Assembly: GCF_947501225.1 (NCBI RefSeq) | Contig: NZ_CANMUW010000001.1 | Span: forward strand, 248,001-312,000 | DNA length: 64,000 bases | Direction: 5' to 3' | DNA from: an uncultured Shewanella sp. | Lineage (GTDB): Bacteria; Pseudomonadota; Gammaproteobacteria; Enterobacterales; Shewanellaceae | Shown: piece by piece, positions 37,298 through 46,647 of the stretch | Layout: the number at the start of each line of letters is the position of its first letter | Numbering within the stretch: position 1 is the stretch's first letter | Notes under the pieces: model-generated | Database searches by the model: none | Told to the model about the DNA's origin: nothing | Seen by the model: the letters and a program-made list of their open reading frames with translations, nothing else | Program-made: the position numbers and the translations under genes

Positions 37298-38968
37298 TCA
37301 GTGCAGTATTTGAGTGAGTCTCATGCCTTCTTGAGCAGAGGGGGATTTGCACTGAGCAAATATATCCAGATTTTTATCATATTGCGTCGAGTGAACATTC
37401 AACATCCCCAACATGCTGTGGAATATATTATCGTGGCTGAAGCTATCTCCCCTGGCGCGGCTCTGTAAACAGGTTTTATCTATGTAGGGGCTGCGCTGCT
37501 CGGGAAACCAGGCTAACAAGGGGATATGTTTCTGCTCTTGTGGTGCGAATGCATAGGGGAAACCATGCAGGTAGGCTCCTGACTCGCCGAGAGATTCGCC
37601 ATGATCTGAGACATATAGCATAGAGGGCTGTACATCTTGTGGCAGGGTATTGAGGCTGGTAATGACCTCAGACAGTACCAGATCGGTATAGGCTATCGTG
37701 TTATCGTAGGTATTAACCAGAGACTGGACAGAGCAGTTTTGTATATCGCTTCGTTGGCAATCGTCTTTAAAGGGGCGTGTTTCGCTCGGATAACGTCTGA
37801 AATAGGTAGGCCCATGAGAACCTATCATATGGAGCACAATCAGCGTAGTAGGGGCAGTTAGGTGGGCCAGCTTCTCCTTAAGCGGTTCCAGTAGTACCTC
37901 ATCGAAACAGTATTCGCCATCACACAGAGGGTTATCAGACTTCACATCGATGTTTATGGTGGGGACGCGCTTACATACGCCTTTACAGCCGTTGTTATCA
38001 ACCCAAAGTACATCCACCCCGGCGAGGGATACCAGATCCAGCAGATTCTGTTCATACTTGGCATCAAGCTCATCGTAACTGTCTCTTGTTAATGCAGAGA
38101 ACATACAGGGGAGGGAAACTGCAGTTGCAGTTCCACAGGAGAACATCTTCTCGAACGATATCAGGCCGAACTTTTTGGTGGCCTGATTTGTGGGTCTGTC
38201 ATAGCCGTTGTATGAGAAGTTTTGTGCCCGAGCAGTCTCTCCAATCACCATGACAATCACTTTTTTCCGGCCACTATCTGAGACCTCAAGAGTGGGGCTG
38301 GCATCGAGGATTTTAAAACTTCTCGGTTTAGTAAAGTAATGATCTTTAGAATATTTAAAGCTATCGACCAGATAGGTAAAGGGGATAGATGATTTTTGTA
38401 GCTGTCTGTTATTGCGTCCAACGGAGGCATAGTTGGGGTAAAAGAGTGCGACGATGATCACCATGGAGAGTATAGAGATGGTGATCAGTTTTACTCTGGA
38501 TACCATGGAACTCATTCTCGGCTGGTGCCTGAGCTTTACGCTTAAGATAAACGTGGCCGGTAATATTCCGGTAAACAGAAGGAAGGCCGCCAGGTGCCAG
38601 TTCAGGTAGGAGAGTGCCTCCGCGGTATTGGTCTGTGCAGAGTTTTGGATCATACCGTAATCAAATACAACACCGTAAGTGAGCTTGGCATAGAAGACCA
38701 TGGAGGAGATGAGAGTTAAGCCGATAAGAGCCGGTTTGATAATGGGTCTGGCCGATAACAGTGAGAACAGAATCGTACACAGGTTAAATGCCAGCACCGG
38801 GACGGTGGCGAGAAATAACAGGTTATAACTATCTAAGGCCAGCACAGTGCTGGCCACCTCTTTGAGGAAAGGGAAGTTAAATACCAGGGTAAAATAGAGC
38901 GCGACTAACAAGATAAGCTGGTTGGTACTGAACGGGTATTTTGAGAGGCGGATTGAGGGAGCTGACAT
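37298..38968 (-). CDS. eptA: Lipid A phosphoethanolamine transferase
   Basis: The 556-residue inner-membrane enzyme has five N-terminal helices (about 10-190) and a periplasmic alkaline-phosphatase-like domain. The nucleophilic Thr lies in VMVIGETARAQNFSYNGYDR, and zinc ligands are in SLPCMFS-proximal, YVSDHGESLGE and HGFPYAF segments. Several Cys pairs match the disulfides of EptA/MCR enzymes. It transfers phosphoethanolamine to lipid A, reducing the negative charge of the surface and the action of cationic peptides. AGGA precedes the ATG at 38968; the frame runs open to 39049. No dedicated two-component system is adjacent. Confidence 0.92.
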   Translation of the reverse strand: MSAPSIRLSKYPFSTNQLILLVALYFTLVFNFPFLKEVASTVLALDSYNLLFLATVPVLAFNLCTILFSLLSARPIIKPALIGLTLISSMVFYAKLTYGVVFDYGMIQNSAQTNTAEALSYLNWHLAAFLLFTGILPATFILSVKLRHQPRMSSMVSRVKLITISILSMVIIVALFYPNYASVGRNNRQLQKSSIPFTYLVDSFKYSKDHYFTKPRSFKILDASPTLEVSDSGRKKVIVMVIGETARAQNFSYNGYDRPTNQATKKFGLISFEKMFSCGTATAVSLPCMFSALTRDSYDELDAKYEQNLLDLVSLAGVDVLWVDNNGCKGVCKRVPTINIDVKSDNPLCDGEYCFDEVLLEPLKEKLAHLTAPTTLIVLHMIGSHGPTYFRRYPSETRPFKDDCQRSDIQNCSVQSLVNTYDNTIAYTDLVLSEVITSLNTLPQDVQPSMLYVSDHGESLGESGAYLHGFPYAFAPQEQKHIPLLAWFPEQRSPYIDKTCLQSRARGDSFSHDNIFHSMLGMLNVHSTQYDKNLDIFAQCKSPSAQEGMRLTQILH

Positions 38969-39185
38969 GGCTGAGTGTCCTAAAGTTGTGATGAGACGCA
39001 GTGTTAATTTGTGGCTCATCCATAAGCGCAAGCAGCATATCACCGGCATTGACGTCGAAATGTAAGCTGTTGTCCGCCCTGAGTAAGCATTTGTAAGCGT
39101 CCGGTAATCCGGGCCGTTTGAGGGGCAGCAAAAACGCAGGAGGTGAACTAGGCTTAAAAACGTGAATCACATGAAGGGAGTGGCT

Positions 39186-39629
39186 ATGAAGCGCGAACCG
39201 GTGATCTTCAGCAAACGAGTCAGAGCCGTTTTTCAGCTCAACAGAGACAAGATTGGTTTGCCATTCTTCTCTGGTTTTCCTAAGAACTCCTGCCGGGGGG
39301 CCTCTCTCTTTCTGGGCTACCTGCTCAAGGAGCAGTTTCCGGGAACCAAGATAGAGTTGATTCACGGCTCACACAGATATAAAGATGAACACCACTACTG
39401 GCTTGAGGTAGATGGTTATACCTTCGATATTACCGCCGATCAGTTTGAGCAATTCTCATCCCCAATCTATGCATGGGTGGCTAATCCCTTAAAGGAGTAT
39501 TTCTCCGTTGTCGACCGAACTTGTGTGACTAAATCTTTTTTGAAGTACGACTCAATCGGGAGTTGGGCCAAGAGAGATATTTTGAAGCAGTTAAAGTCGT
39601 TGTACAGTGGCTGTAAAACTCCCTTTTGA
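39186..39629 (+). CDS. Hypothetical protein with transglutaminase-like Cys-His-Asp layout
   Basis: The 147-residue protein starts at an ATG with GGGAG five bases upstream; in-frame starts at 39162 and 39171 have poorer signals. It has KNSCRGASLFLGYLL, a Cys at the head of a helix, then HHYWLEVDGYTFDITADQF, a His on one strand and an Asp on the next. That order and spacing is typical of papain- or transglutaminase-like cysteine enzymes. No signal peptide is visible. I do not recognise the family. It diverges from eptA, separated by about 220 bases; whether they are functionally linked is unknown. Confidence 0.65.
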   Translation: MKREPVIFSKRVRAVFQLNRDKIGLPFFSGFPKNSCRGASLFLGYLLKEQFPGTKIELIHGSHRYKDEHHYWLEVDGYTFDITADQFEQFSSPIYAWVANPLKEYFSVVDRTCVTKSFLKYDSIGSWAKRDILKQLKSLYSGCKTPF

Positions 39630-39796
39630 AACAGTTTGGTTATTAGTTGATTTAATAGTTAAAACTGGGAGTAGATCAAAAGAGGTTCACTAATATCCAT
39701 ATCAGGATTGCGATACTTTTTTTTATCGTTATATTAAATGTAACAAAAAATAACAATTAGCTAGAAGCTAGTGATAACCCGGCTGGATTAAGGGCC

Positions 39797-41161
39797 TTGA
39801 TGAAGAATAACAAAAGAGTGTTAGTCGCGCTTTACCTTTCCCTGGCAGCTGTGCTCTGCCTGTTGAGTGCGCTACTTTACTTTCATTACGGTATAGATGA
39901 TAAGGCGCACTATGTTACCTCTCAAGAGTGTCAGCAGTGCCATAATGCCAGATACGACTCCTGGAAAAACCAAACACTTCATCCCATCATGTTTCATCCT
40001 GTTAATGACCCGGATGAGATACAGGGAGATTTCGATATAGATACACCTGTGCTCACCTTCAGGAAGGAGGAGGTAGAGTTCGTCATAGGTAATAAATGGG
40101 AGCAGGTTTATGCAAGGATGATCGATGGTGAATATTACCCCTTCCCCGCAAAGTGGTTAATTACGACGCAACAGTGGATCCCCTACAAAGTTGATAACTG
40201 GCGGGACACCCCCTTATCGACTAATTGTAATGGCTGTCATACAACTGGTTTTAATTCAGATACCTATGAGTTTTCCGAGTATGGGATAGGCTGTGAAGCC
40301 TGCCACGGTCCGGCGAGTAAGCATGTAGAGCAACAGCAGCGCCTATCCTCCGACACCCTATGTAGCCTTTGCCATGCTAATGATGCTCCCCCTGAAGATC
40401 TGGAGATCATCGTCTCGGTTAAAAACTCCGTCTGTGGCCAGTGTCATAGCCGGGGGCAGCAGAGCCGTGGAAGCGAGCATATGCAGACAAGCTTTAATTT
40501 TCCGTTGAACTATACCCCGGGTGAGGAGTTACCGGCCGATTATCAACAATCAACTAAGCAGAACGATACCAAGGGCAAATACTGGTGGGCGAAAGGGTTA
40601 TCCAAAAACAGACATCAGGAGTTTGCGGACTTTTCGGTGTCGGCGCACAGCAAGTCTCTTCGAAACCTGAAAGAGAAAAATACTCCGGGCAGAGGTGAAC
40701 TCACCGATGAGTGTCTCAAGTGCCACTCGGCCGATTATCTGTTTGCGGAGCGGGGCAGTAAACCTACGCTGGAAACGGCTCGGGAGGGGGTAACTTGCGT
40801 GGTGTGCCACGATCCCCACGGATTAGAACGTGAATTTAGCTCATTGCATGTCAGTGCCGAGCGTTGTGGTTCCTGTCATCTCGATAGCTTTTCAAATAAT
40901 GCGGCTGACAGCGGCAGGGCACATACCCCTTGTCCGCCGAGTGCGGCTAAATGCGCCGACTGTCATATGCCCTATATTATTGAGACCGGCGGAGCATTTC
41001 CTATTCGTAGTCATGCTTTTAAAATTGTTCCTCCAATTGCTACGGCGGAGCTGAACATGCCTAACTCCTGTCAAAATGGGGGGTGTCACTCAGACAGGAG
41101 CTTAGAGTGGGCCCTGAAGGCATTCGATAAACATTACCCGGAATATACCGGCAATGAATAG
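39797..41161 (+). CDS. Membrane-anchored multihaem cytochrome c (ten haem motifs)
   Basis: The 454-residue protein has an uncleaved-looking N-terminal helix (about 7-28) and a periplasmic part with nine CXXCH motifs: CQQCH, CNGCH, CEACH, CSLCH, CGQCH, CLKCH, CVVCH, CGSCH and CADCH. A tenth site, CQNGGCH near the C terminus, has four residues between the Cys, which some Shewanella and cytochrome c3-type proteins use for haem. Fold features such as YGIGCEACHGPASKH and CHDPHG resemble cytochrome c554-related proteins. It probably carries electrons in the periplasm. Its stop overlaps the start of the diguanylate cyclase gene, so the two are cotranslated. Confidence 0.92.
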   Translation: MMKNNKRVLVALYLSLAAVLCLLSALLYFHYGIDDKAHYVTSQECQQCHNARYDSWKNQTLHPIMFHPVNDPDEIQGDFDIDTPVLTFRKEEVEFVIGNKWEQVYARMIDGEYYPFPAKWLITTQQWIPYKVDNWRDTPLSTNCNGCHTTGFNSDTYEFSEYGIGCEACHGPASKHVEQQQRLSSDTLCSLCHANDAPPEDLEIIVSVKNSVCGQCHSRGQQSRGSEHMQTSFNFPLNYTPGEELPADYQQSTKQNDTKGKYWWAKGLSKNRHQEFADFSVSAHSKSLRNLKEKNTPGRGELTDECLKCHSADYLFAERGSKPTLETAREGVTCVVCHDPHGLEREFSSLHVSAERCGSCHLDSFSNNAADSGRAHTPCPPSAAKCADCHMPYIIETGGAFPIRSHAFKIVPPIATAELNMPNSCQNGGCHSDRSLEWALKAFDKHYPEYTGNE

Positions 41162-43235
41162 ATTAAAAGCTGACAGCCGGAAAATTAAAGACTTTCCTTT
41201 TACGAAAAAGATAGGCTACAAGCTCACGGGAAGCTTTCTTCTGGCCATTTTGTTCGTATTAGCGGTGGGGCTGTTTTTCAATCTGAAAATGGTGCAGAGT
41301 AATTATTCACACCTGATGCATTCGGAGTTTCAGGGGATCTTAGATGCCCATGAGTTTGCCATAGAGCAGTATATTACCGCATCACAGACCTGGTCGAAGC
41401 ATTTGGCAGATGAAAGCGGGCTTGAAGAGATATTAACCCGAACCGAGCTGTCTGTACCTGAGATAGAGCAGTTTTTTAAGGAACATGAGGTCGTTTTCTT
41501 CGAAAGCACATTCGTGAACCTGCTGGATGGTGAGGGAGAGGTGATCTACTGCTCACACCAATGTGACTATCTCGGTAATTCGCTTGCGGGTGTGGAGCTT
41601 ATCAGGCAGGTAAAAGTCTCACAAGAGACCAAGAGTGCGATCGTCAATGATAGCGATAAGTTTGCTTTTTACTCTGTCTCTCCGGTCTTTAACAGCGCCC
41701 CTTCGAGTGAAAGTATCGGTTATGTTATTGTCGGAAAAATTATTGATGATAAATATCTGTCGGAGATCCAACTGGGTGATGATGACATCGAGATTGCCAT
41801 CGTTCGTGACAGGGCGGTGATGGCATCGACAATAACCGTTGCAGGACAGCCGCTTATCGATATTCCCATCCCCTATCTGGAATACCTGCAGTTACTAAAA
41901 AAAGCAGATGGAATCATTGAGATACAGTTTTCAAAGGTGAGGTATTTTGCAACCGCCAAAGATCTTGAACAGATGAGTGGTGGTCTGTCTGGTTCAATCT
42001 TGCTGTTGAAGCCCCGCAAGGAACTCGAAAGTATCGAATCGGCACTCTTTTCCCAGTATCTGTACCTGACGCTTCTCTCTGTGATGATCATCATGGTACT
42101 AGGTTCTGTTATCACCAGGCGTCTCCTCTCTCCGGTGCTTAATCTGACGAATGCCTCTATTGAGGTTGCCAGTGGAAAGCACGGGATAAGGGCCGAGATC
42201 CAGAGTAATGATGAGTTCGCCGTATTAGCCAGTAATTTCAATACTATGCTAGTAACCATAGAGGATCAGCACAGCTTTATTCAGAGACAAAATGAGTCGC
42301 TGGAGGAGAGGGTTGAGGAGCGTACCCAGGACCTGCACCTGGTGATGAACGATTTGAAGAAGCTGACGGTTGCGGTTGAGAAAAGCCCGGTTGGCATGGT
42401 CATCACAGATTCGAAGGGAATCATCGAATATGTCAATCCTATGTTTACTGAGCTGTCGGGTTACACCAAAGGGCAAGCCGTTGGACAAACTCCCAGAATT
42501 TTAAAGTCATCGCATACCGGCGAAGAGCAGATTAAAGAGCTGTGTCAGCATGTTTCACAGGGCCACTCCTGGCGGGGAGAGTTTTATAACCGGACGAATC
42601 GCGGACAGTTGGTATGGCATCGGGTGTTGATCACTCCTATTACAGATGAGTCAGGCCTGATATCTAACTATTTGGGCTCCATAGAAGATATTACCGAGAA
42701 GAAAGAGAGTGAGGAGAAGCTGATCCAACAGGCGACATTCGATACCCTGACTCAGTTACCTAATCGCTTCCTGGCCGAATATCGCCTCAATCAGACCCTC
42801 TCTGCAGCTCAAAGAGAGGGGAGGAAAGGTGCCCTGCTGTTTCTCGACTTAGACAACTTTAAAGAAGTTAATGACACTCATGGACATCATGCAGGGGATG
42901 AACTGTTAAAGACGGTAGCTCAGCTGATGAGTAATGCGGTGAGAAAGGAGGATACCGTTGCCCGTCTCGGTGGAGATGAGTTCCTTGTGATATTAAATCA
43001 TATTCAAAAGCGTGAAGATGCTGAGTCTGTCGCCAATAAAATCATCGCCCTGGTCGCACAGGAGCCTCTGATTGAAAATTGCTCCATAAAGGTGTCTGCC
43101 AGCATAGGGATTGCAGTGTTTCCTGATGATGCAATCAAGGCTAAAAAGTTGATTCAGAAAGCAGATACGGCCATGTATGTGGCGAAAAAACAGGGGAAGA
43201 ATCGCTTCAGCTTTTTCAGGGAGGATGATAGTTAA
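41154..43235 (+). CDS. Membrane sensor diguanylate cyclase (CHASE4-like, HAMP, PAS, GGDEF)
   Basis: The 693-residue protein has helix 1 (about 25-45), a periplasmic CHASE4-like sensor (about 46-300), helix 2 (about 302-320), HAMP (about 322-372), a coiled segment, PAS (about 400-515) and GGDEF (about 525-690). The GGDEF motif is intact (606-610) and RKED at 597-600 is a well-placed product-inhibition I-site, so it should make c-di-GMP under feedback control. The sensor holds CSHQC (133-137), a close Cys pair that could be redox active or bind metal. The ATG lies in ATGAATAG, overlapping the cytochrome stop by 8 bases. Confidence 0.92.
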   Translation: MNRLKADSRKIKDFPFTKKIGYKLTGSFLLAILFVLAVGLFFNLKMVQSNYSHLMHSEFQGILDAHEFAIEQYITASQTWSKHLADESGLEEILTRTELSVPEIEQFFKEHEVVFFESTFVNLLDGEGEVIYCSHQCDYLGNSLAGVELIRQVKVSQETKSAIVNDSDKFAFYSVSPVFNSAPSSESIGYVIVGKIIDDKYLSEIQLGDDDIEIAIVRDRAVMASTITVAGQPLIDIPIPYLEYLQLLKKADGIIEIQFSKVRYFATAKDLEQMSGGLSGSILLLKPRKELESIESALFSQYLYLTLLSVMIIMVLGSVITRRLLSPVLNLTNASIEVASGKHGIRAEIQSNDEFAVLASNFNTMLVTIEDQHSFIQRQNESLEERVEERTQDLHLVMNDLKKLTVAVEKSPVGMVITDSKGIIEYVNPMFTELSGYTKGQAVGQTPRILKSSHTGEEQIKELCQHVSQGHSWRGEFYNRTNRGQLVWHRVLITPITDESGLISNYLGSIEDITEKKESEEKLIQQATFDTLTQLPNRFLAEYRLNQTLSAAQREGRKGALLFLDLDNFKEVNDTHGHHAGDELLKTVAQLMSNAVRKEDTVARLGGDEFLVILNHIQKREDAESVANKIIALVAQEPLIENCSIKVSASIGIAVFPDDAIKAKKLIQKADTAMYVAKKQGKNRFSFFREDDS

Positions 43236-43454
43236 TTCATTAACATAATAAATTAGTAATAAGACCATTCGTATGAAAAATGATAAGTCTTCCTGCTCTG
43301 CTTCTCGGTCCATACTTATGATGGTATTGTCTATAACAGCTTTAAGCTCTATAGAAAGCTAGTTTTGAATGAATGTTTTACTAATTAAAGAGATGCTTGT
43401 AAGGTAAGCCATAAATGGCGGCTGTTTTAAAGATAGATAAAAGTAAAGACGTTA

Positions 43455-44339
43455 ATGAAAAGCATGAAAGATGTACCCAATGTTGAATTTCGGGCTCCTA
43501 ACATTCAAAAGTCTGGTGTAGAAGTTTTAGACCTAGATATATTTTATAAGAAGCTTTCGCAATGTAAATTCGACCCCTCAAAACCTCATCGAATTAACTA
43601 TTTCTGCTTTATCTATATAACTCAGGGGCAGGGTGGTCACTTCATCGACTTTCAGTATCATACCTTTCAGAAGGGAAGCTTTATATTTGTCAATAAAAAC
43701 CAGGTGCATGCGTTTGACTTAAAGAGTCGTCCTCAGGGAAAGATGATCAATGTTACCGAAGCATTTTTCGACTCTATTCTGACCAATATTCGCATTCCGC
43801 TATTTACGCCCACTCATCTGGTGACTTCATATCAGCCTGTTATAACCTTGAGTGACTCATTGACTGAGACCTGCGATGCGCTGTTGTTGGAGATCGATAG
43901 GGCTCAAACACCGACGAAAAGTGACCCTCTGTTGATACAGCTGCTATTCTCTTCTCTTTTGGTCGCTTTAGCACGAGAGCGCAAAAGCAATACCGAGCAC
44001 TTGAGTGAGACTCAGGCGATGCGCTTTAATCAATTCCTGCTCTCCATTGAGGAGAAGTTCACTCAGACACGAGAAGCGTCTGTCTATGCCGATATGCTAC
44101 ATATATCATATAAGTCATTGAATCAATTGTGTAAGCTGGCATGCGACCAAACCGCCAAACAGCTGATCGATGCCCACACCATATTAGAGATCAAACGTAG
44201 GCTCATCATAGATAACTCTCAGGTACAGGAGATCGCCTTTGAGCTGGGCTTCGATGATGTGCCTTACTTCGTCAGATTTTTTAAGCGACATACGCTAGTC
44301 ACTCCCTCTCAGTTTAAAGAATATTCTAAGGCGAAATAA
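43455..44339 (+). CDS. AraC-family transcriptional regulator
   Basis: The 294-residue protein has an N-terminal cupin-like ligand domain (about 45-120; INYFCFIYITQGQGGHFIDF and NKNQVHAFDL) and a C-terminal AraC DNA-binding domain (about 190-292) with YADMLHISYKSLNQLCKLA and VQEIAFELGFDDVPYFVRFF followed by KRHTLVTPSQF. It lies between two multihaem cytochrome genes, all on the plus strand, and could regulate either; that is positional inference only. The 219 bases upstream show no terminator, so readthrough from the cyclase gene is possible. Confidence 0.87.
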   Translation: MKSMKDVPNVEFRAPNIQKSGVEVLDLDIFYKKLSQCKFDPSKPHRINYFCFIYITQGQGGHFIDFQYHTFQKGSFIFVNKNQVHAFDLKSRPQGKMINVTEAFFDSILTNIRIPLFTPTHLVTSYQPVITLSDSLTETCDALLLEIDRAQTPTKSDPLLIQLLFSSLLVALARERKSNTEHLSETQAMRFNQFLLSIEEKFTQTREASVYADMLHISYKSLNQLCKLACDQTAKQLIDAHTILEIKRRLIIDNSQVQEIAFELGFDDVPYFVRFFKRHTLVTPSQFKEYSKAK

Positions 44340-44888
44340 TTCAGTTCCGGCTCTGCCGGTGGGGCTGCCGTTTGTGAGAGGGCGGCCGGCTTTCGCTTGT
44401 TCATTTCTATTTCAGCAGGCTCTAACCGGATGTCGTCAGATGAGAGTGTCATTCGATACCTCTTTGAGTTCACAAAATGACAGCAAGGTTCGATAAGTGC
44501 AATTTTAAAGTCAATAAGTCTATGCCCGAGTGCGAACCTTTCCACTACTTTTAGGGTATTAAAAAATGAAGCGAGAAGGGTTAAATACATTATTTTTAAA
44601 CAGTTTAAGTTCGAATCTAACTTTTAGGTTGGTTTTGTTAATGAACGCATGCTTTTATGCATCGACGGTTTAGCTGTAGCTGTGAGTAATGTGATTGTTC
44701 CTATCGACTCGTTTCATATTTTAATTGTTATGCTTCATAAGGTTAATTAATTTTTTTGGAGCGTGACGGCAAAATAAAAAGTAGTACTAATCGGAAAGGC
44801 AATATGCGCTTTTTAGAGATGGTGCTAACGGTTCTACAATAAAAATAACATCCAATATATTAAGTAATAAATATATTAAGGGCATGTC
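44340..44888. other. Gene-free stretch upstream of the octahaem cytochrome gene
   Basis: A 549-base AT-rich interval. A GC-rich portion after the AraC stop (about 44345-44395) could form a weak hairpin, but it has no clear stem plus T-run. No repeat or confident operator is seen. A minus-strand 93-residue frame here overlaps the AraC gene and is not credible. Confidence 0.5.
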
Positions 44889-46496
44889 ATGATGAATATA
44901 AAAGATAAACAGGTACCATATAAGAAGTTAATACTCGCGGGTATGATCTCTTTACTGGTAGCTTGTGGTAGCGATAACGATGACCCACTCCCGCCACCGG
45001 AAGAGAATAATCCACCGATTGCCAATCCAAGCGATGCTGAAACCGTTATCGGCAGCAGTATCCTGATAGACGCCTTAGCTAACGATACCGATCCCGATGG
45101 CGATCCATTGACTATCGAAACCGTGAGCGTGACAGACGGAACAGGAACGGCATCGATTCAGGATAATAAGATCCTCTTCGTACCTGAAGAGGTTGGTACC
45201 ACAATAATCAATTACACTATCTCAGATGGCAACGGCGGCGAGGCAGAGTCGATTGTCACTGTGGTCGTGACAGCAAGCGGGGCGGCTTTGGCCTATGTCG
45301 GTACAGAGACCTGTATCGCCTGTCATACGGATAAGAAGACCTACTATGAGACAGGTCACAACTTCAAGCTGACCAAGGTCGAGGGTGAGAAACCTCTTTA
45401 TCCGTTTACTGCAATTCCAGATGGCATCCTGGAGTTTTTGGATGTAAACAACACGCTGGGTAACCCTTCCAGTTGGGCTGATATCTCTTACGTTATCGGT
45501 GGTTACAAGAGCAGCACCATGTTTATCGACCAAAATGGCTACATCATGACCGGGGATGCGGTCGGTACATTCCCTGTTCCGGAGGGGACTGAAGCGACAG
45601 CACAAATGACCTGGCCCTGGAGTAAGAATGATGCACCGGATTCACATGGCTATGATTACTGCGGCAGATGCCACACCACAGGTTGGAAGGACTACACTGA
45701 GGGCGCAGGCGATAACCGTAACCTGAACAGACAAGATGATATGCCGGGAATGGGTGGCACCTTCGCCATGACTGGTGTTCAGTGTGAAAGTTGCCATGGC
45801 GCAGGTAGTGAACATATTAAGGCTCCGTCAAAGCATAATATCGTTAAGTTAGCTGAAGCACGTGTTACTTCAGATTACACTGCCGATGATATGGGATATG
45901 GTAAACCTGCCAAGTGTCAGGAGTGTCATACAACAGATGACGCCGTCAGACGTTACCCTTCATATCAGTCTCCCTTTGAGCAGGAGTTTGGTGGCGAAAC
46001 CCTGAATGCGCGCTTGAAGCTGAACACAGGTTTTGGACCGGAAGGGCGTCGAGGTGGTCGTGGTGGCCGTCACGCGGGGACAACCATAATAGGTACCGAC
46101 CCGGACACCGGCGAGGCTATGGGTAAGAAGAAGGGCTTCACCTGCTCAACCTGTCATAACCCTCACAGATCTGAACACTACCAGGATCAGCCGGGTCATG
46201 GAGACGCAATGGTAAGGCAGTGTACTGACTGTCATACCAAGGAGTTTGCCGACGTCCCTGGCAGCGACATAGCTTCAGCCGCTCACGAGTTCATTGCTGA
46301 GTGTACAGATTGTCATATGCCTAGTGAATCTCACCTGTTCAAGATCGATCTCGAGGGGGCAAAAGATGACCCAAGACACTTCTCTGCAGATGGCGTTTAC
46401 ATGAAACCTTGGCTACGTGCCTACGACAGCTGCTCTGGTTGTCATGAGGAGGATTATGACCTGAGAGCCTCTAAGATAGGAAAGATCCATAAATAA
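44889..46496 (+). CDS. Octahaem cytochrome c lipoprotein with N-terminal cadherin-like domain
   Basis: The 535-residue product has a lipobox SLLVAC (Cys26) and a Pro/Asn linker, a cadherin/tandem-95-like Ig domain (about 38-130; ALANDTDPDGDPLTI and ISDGNGGEAESIVTV), then eight CXXCH motifs: CIACH, CGRCH, CESCH, CQECH, CSTCH, CTDCH, CTDCH and CSGCH. A long Gly/Arg-rich insert (about 375-405) lies between haems 4 and 5. It is probably an outer-membrane-anchored electron carrier; the Asp/Ser-free +2 residue after Cys fits outer-membrane sorting. The cytochrome part is related to cytochrome c554-type proteins. A terminator follows at 46535. Confidence 0.9.
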   Translation: MMNIKDKQVPYKKLILAGMISLLVACGSDNDDPLPPPEENNPPIANPSDAETVIGSSILIDALANDTDPDGDPLTIETVSVTDGTGTASIQDNKILFVPEEVGTTIINYTISDGNGGEAESIVTVVVTASGAALAYVGTETCIACHTDKKTYYETGHNFKLTKVEGEKPLYPFTAIPDGILEFLDVNNTLGNPSSWADISYVIGGYKSSTMFIDQNGYIMTGDAVGTFPVPEGTEATAQMTWPWSKNDAPDSHGYDYCGRCHTTGWKDYTEGAGDNRNLNRQDDMPGMGGTFAMTGVQCESCHGAGSEHIKAPSKHNIVKLAEARVTSDYTADDMGYGKPAKCQECHTTDDAVRRYPSYQSPFEQEFGGETLNARLKLNTGFGPEGRRGGRGGRHAGTTIIGTDPDTGEAMGKKKGFTCSTCHNPHRSEHYQDQPGHGDAMVRQCTDCHTKEFADVPGSDIASAAHEFIAECTDCHMPSESHLFKIDLEGAKDDPRHFSADGVYMKPWLRAYDSCSGCHEEDYDLRASKIGKIHK

Positions 46497-46534
46497 TCGT
46501 TTTCCTGCAACGCTCTAAGGCTATTGCCTTAGCC

Positions 46535-46567
46535 AATGCCAGTCACAGTGAGTGACTGGCATTTTTT
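46535..46567 (+). terminator. Terminator of the octahaem cytochrome gene
   Basis: AATGCCAGTCAC and GTGACTGGCATT (12 bp, 5-base loop) run into six T. It shares the AGCCAATGCC(A/G)GTCA left flank with the terminator at 47242-47275. Confidence 0.92.
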
Positions 46568-46647
46568 GCCTTGTGAGATAAAGAGTTCGCTCCCCCTGGG
46601 TTGTTTGTCGAATACAGCATCCGTTGAACACTGTGCAGTTGAATTCA

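Noticed and set aside
44309..44590. Minus-strand frame of 93 residues
   Set aside because: Overlaps the 3' end of the AraC gene, has no ribosome-binding site and resembles no family.
44690..44720. Half-sites TGTGAG...TGTGATT as a Crp site upstream of the octahaem cytochrome gene
   Set aside because: The two halves are in direct rather than inverted orientation, so they do not form the Crp palindrome.
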